From Flavobacteriales bacterium UBA4474 (GTDB taxonomy: Bacteria; Bacteroidota; Bacteroidia; Flavobacteriales_D; Sanyastnellaceae), in assembly GCA_002389295.1 (NCBI GenBank), contig DGOE01000169.1:1-7239 (forward strand): 7,239 nt of DNA. Direction: 5' to 3'. Below the pieces are notes generated by a model. That model was not told the origin of the DNA. It saw only the letters and a list, made by a program, of their open reading frames with translations, and ran no database searches. The position numbers and the translations under genes are program-made. Positions 6,107 through 7,239 of this stretch are shown here, piece after piece; positions within the stretch are counted from its first letter, which is position 1, and each line of letters begins with the position of its first letter.

Positions 6107-7012
6107 GTGCAACGCACTGGCGCCTTCTTTCGCAGCGAACCCACCGCCCTGATCGGCGCATGTTGGATTTTACTGTGGACCCTTATTGCCACCACCAGTA
6201 CAATGTGGCGGCCCGACCCCTCGCGCCATGCCAACGACCAACACCTGGCATGGTCCATGCTGGATCCAGGAAGCACGGTCAGTGCGGCATCCAATGAAAT
6301 CACCGAGGGCACAGCGGCATTTGAACAGGACCAGCCGTCATCCCGCACCTTTATCCTCGGCACGGACCGTTTCGGGCGCGACTACCTCTCACGGGTCGTC
6401 GCCGGATCCGGACTCTCCTTGGCGGTCGGATTGGTGGCCGTGTTGCTCTCGCTGCTCATCGGCATTCCCTTGGGCGCCTTCGCCGGCTACCTCGGCGGCA
6501 CCTTCGATGCCGTCGTCAGTTGGTTGCTGCAGGTCGTGTGGAGCATCCCGACACTGCTGCTGGTGCTGGCCTTGACCTTGGCTTTTGGCAAAGGCTTCGA
6601 ACAGGTTTTCCTCGCCATCGGCCTGTCCATGTGGGTGGAAGTGGCCCGTGTGGTGCGGGGACAGGTCATCGCCCTGCGCAACGTCGAATGGGTGGAGGCC
6701 GGACGCGTCTTGGGCCTGTCGACCCCCCGCATCGTTTTGCTCCACATCTTGCCCAACCTCACCGGCCCCATTGCCGTGATCGCCTCGGCCAACTTCGCCG
6801 CCGCCATCCTGATTGAGGCCGGCCTCAGCTTCATGGGGGTCGGCGCACAGATTCCCATGCCGAGTTGGGGCAACCTCATCCGCGACCACTACGGCGCCAT
6901 CCTCACGGGACATGCCCACTTGGCGCTTATACCCGGTGCCTGCATCGTCTCCTTGGTACTCGCCTTCAACGCGCTATCCAACGCCTTTGCGCGGCATGCC
7001 TCACAGCGCTGA
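6107..7012 (+). CDS. ABC transporter permease, DppC/OppC type
   Basis: This is one membrane subunit of a peptide/nickel-type ABC importer; the family normally works as a heterodimer with a DppB-like permease, ATPases and a binding protein. It has 301 residues. A first transmembrane helix (about 13-31) is followed by a polar periplasmic loop (about 34-80) and then LGTDRFGRDYLSRVVAG (84-100), the hallmark of the C-type subunit. Five further hydrophobic stretches lie at about 102-126, 134-160, 166-180, 219-245 and 270-293. The cytoplasmic EAA-type loop, EAGRVLGLSTPRIVLLHILPN (197-217), contacts the ATPase. The start is GTG 6107, 9 bases after the glycosyltransferase stop; no ATG is available upstream of the first helix, and no Shine-Dalgarno is visible. 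No partner subunit lies in the window, so the substrate cannot be named. Confidence 0.92.
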   Translation: MQRTGAFFRSEPTALIGACWILLWTLIATTSTMWRPDPSRHANDQHLAWSMLDPGSTVSAASNEITEGTAAFEQDQPSSRTFILGTDRFGRDYLSRVVAGSGLSLAVGLVAVLLSLLIGIPLGAFAGYLGGTFDAVVSWLLQVVWSIPTLLLVLALTLAFGKGFEQVFLAIGLSMWVEVARVVRGQVIALRNVEWVEAGRVLGLSTPRIVLLHILPNLTGPIAVIASANFAAAILIEAGLSFMGVGAQIPMPSWGNLIRDHYGAILTGHAHLALIPGACIVSLVLAFNALSNAFARHASQR

Positions 7013-7033
7013 AGCCGTAACTTTGCAAACAGC

Positions 7034-7239
7034 ATGAACGCCTCCTCTCGCATCTACGTTGCCGGCCACCGGGGTATGGTGGGCAGCGCCATCTGTCGCG
7101 CACTCAAAGCCGCAGGGCTGCCCGACCCCATCACCTTTACGAGCAGTGAACTGGACCTGAGGGACCAGGCCGCCGTGCGGGCCATGATGGAACGGGAACG
7201 GCCTACCCACGTCTTTTTGGCCGCTGCCAAAGTGGGCGG
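7034..7239 (+). CDS. fcl: GDP-L-fucose synthase (5' part only, cut by window edge)
   Basis: The enzyme is a short-chain dehydrogenase/reductase that epimerises and reduces GDP-4-keto-6-deoxymannose to GDP-L-fucose with NADPH, supplying fucose for surface glycans. Sixty-eight codons are present and the frame is open to the window end. The N-terminal Rossmann motif IYVAGHRGMVGSAI (residues 7-20, with G11, G14 and G17), the segment TSSELDLRDQAAV, and PTHVFLAAAKVG match the family closely; the GHRGMVGSAI and AAAKVGG stretches distinguish it from other epimerases. ATG 7034 follows the permease stop by 21 bases with no terminator visible, so it likely belongs to the same transcript. The partner gene gmd (GDP-mannose 4,6-dehydratase) is not in the window and could lie downstream. 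The catalytic Tyr/Lys part is outside the window. Confidence 0.92.
   Translation, partial: MNASSRIYVAGHRGMVGSAICRALKAAGLPDPITFTSSELDLRDQAAVRAMMERERPTHVFLAAAKVG

Noticed and set aside
6389..6919. A 176-codon minus-strand open frame opposite the ABC permease gene
   Set aside because: Its composition is dominated by D, G, H and Q, the mirror of hydrophobic codons, and the plus strand encodes a clear DppC-type protein.

Overview
This is a GC-rich stretch, apparently chromosomal, that reads as a Bacteroidota genome, most likely a high-GC member of the Flavobacteriales. The evidence is internal. The RuvC protein has the form I associate with Bacteroidota (TTIMGYGVI near the N-terminus and a C-terminal GGWAAFVRENPER tail). 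The polytopic membrane protein carries the NWGIESVKW signature seen in Bacteroidota flippase-like proteins. Most starts lack a convincing Shine-Dalgarno sequence, and several are GTG. The taxonomic call is inference; no rRNA or other marker is present.

Layout: (1) 1-296 (-) holds the 5' end of purK (purine biosynthesis), cut by the window edge. (2) 331-915 (+) encodes a small exported beta-barrel-type outer-membrane protein, arranged head to head with purK with almost no space between the starts. (3) 974-2038 (+) encodes an MscS-type mechanosensitive channel. It ends directly against the convergent gene at 2039-3127 (-), a DegT/DnrJ/EryC1/StrS sugar aminotransferase. (4) That aminotransferase lies 30 bp downstream of ruvC (3158-3721, -), so the two form a probable minus-strand unit. 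(5) An AT-rich divergent promoter region lies at about 3722-3932. (6) To its right is a tight plus-strand run: flippase-like membrane protein (3933-4922), family 2 glycosyltransferase (4919-6097), DppC/OppC-type ABC permease (6107-7012), and the start of GDP-L-fucose synthase (7034 to the window end).

Taken together, the right half looks like an envelope or surface-glycan neighbourhood. It has a nucleotide-sugar aminotransferase of the VioA-like kind on one strand, and on the other a flippase-like protein with a translationally coupled membrane glycosyltransferase and a GDP-fucose synthase. Two housekeeping genes (purK, ruvC) and two general envelope proteins (beta-barrel, MscS) are interspersed. 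I found no mobile element, CRISPR array, tRNA or rRNA, and no clear strong terminator. Nothing in the window is convincingly a new system. The most notable points are the gene packing (abutting or overlapping starts and stops), the uncertain ruvC start with a mini-ORF ending on it, and the conjunction of the flippase-like protein, glycosyltransferase and solitary permease.
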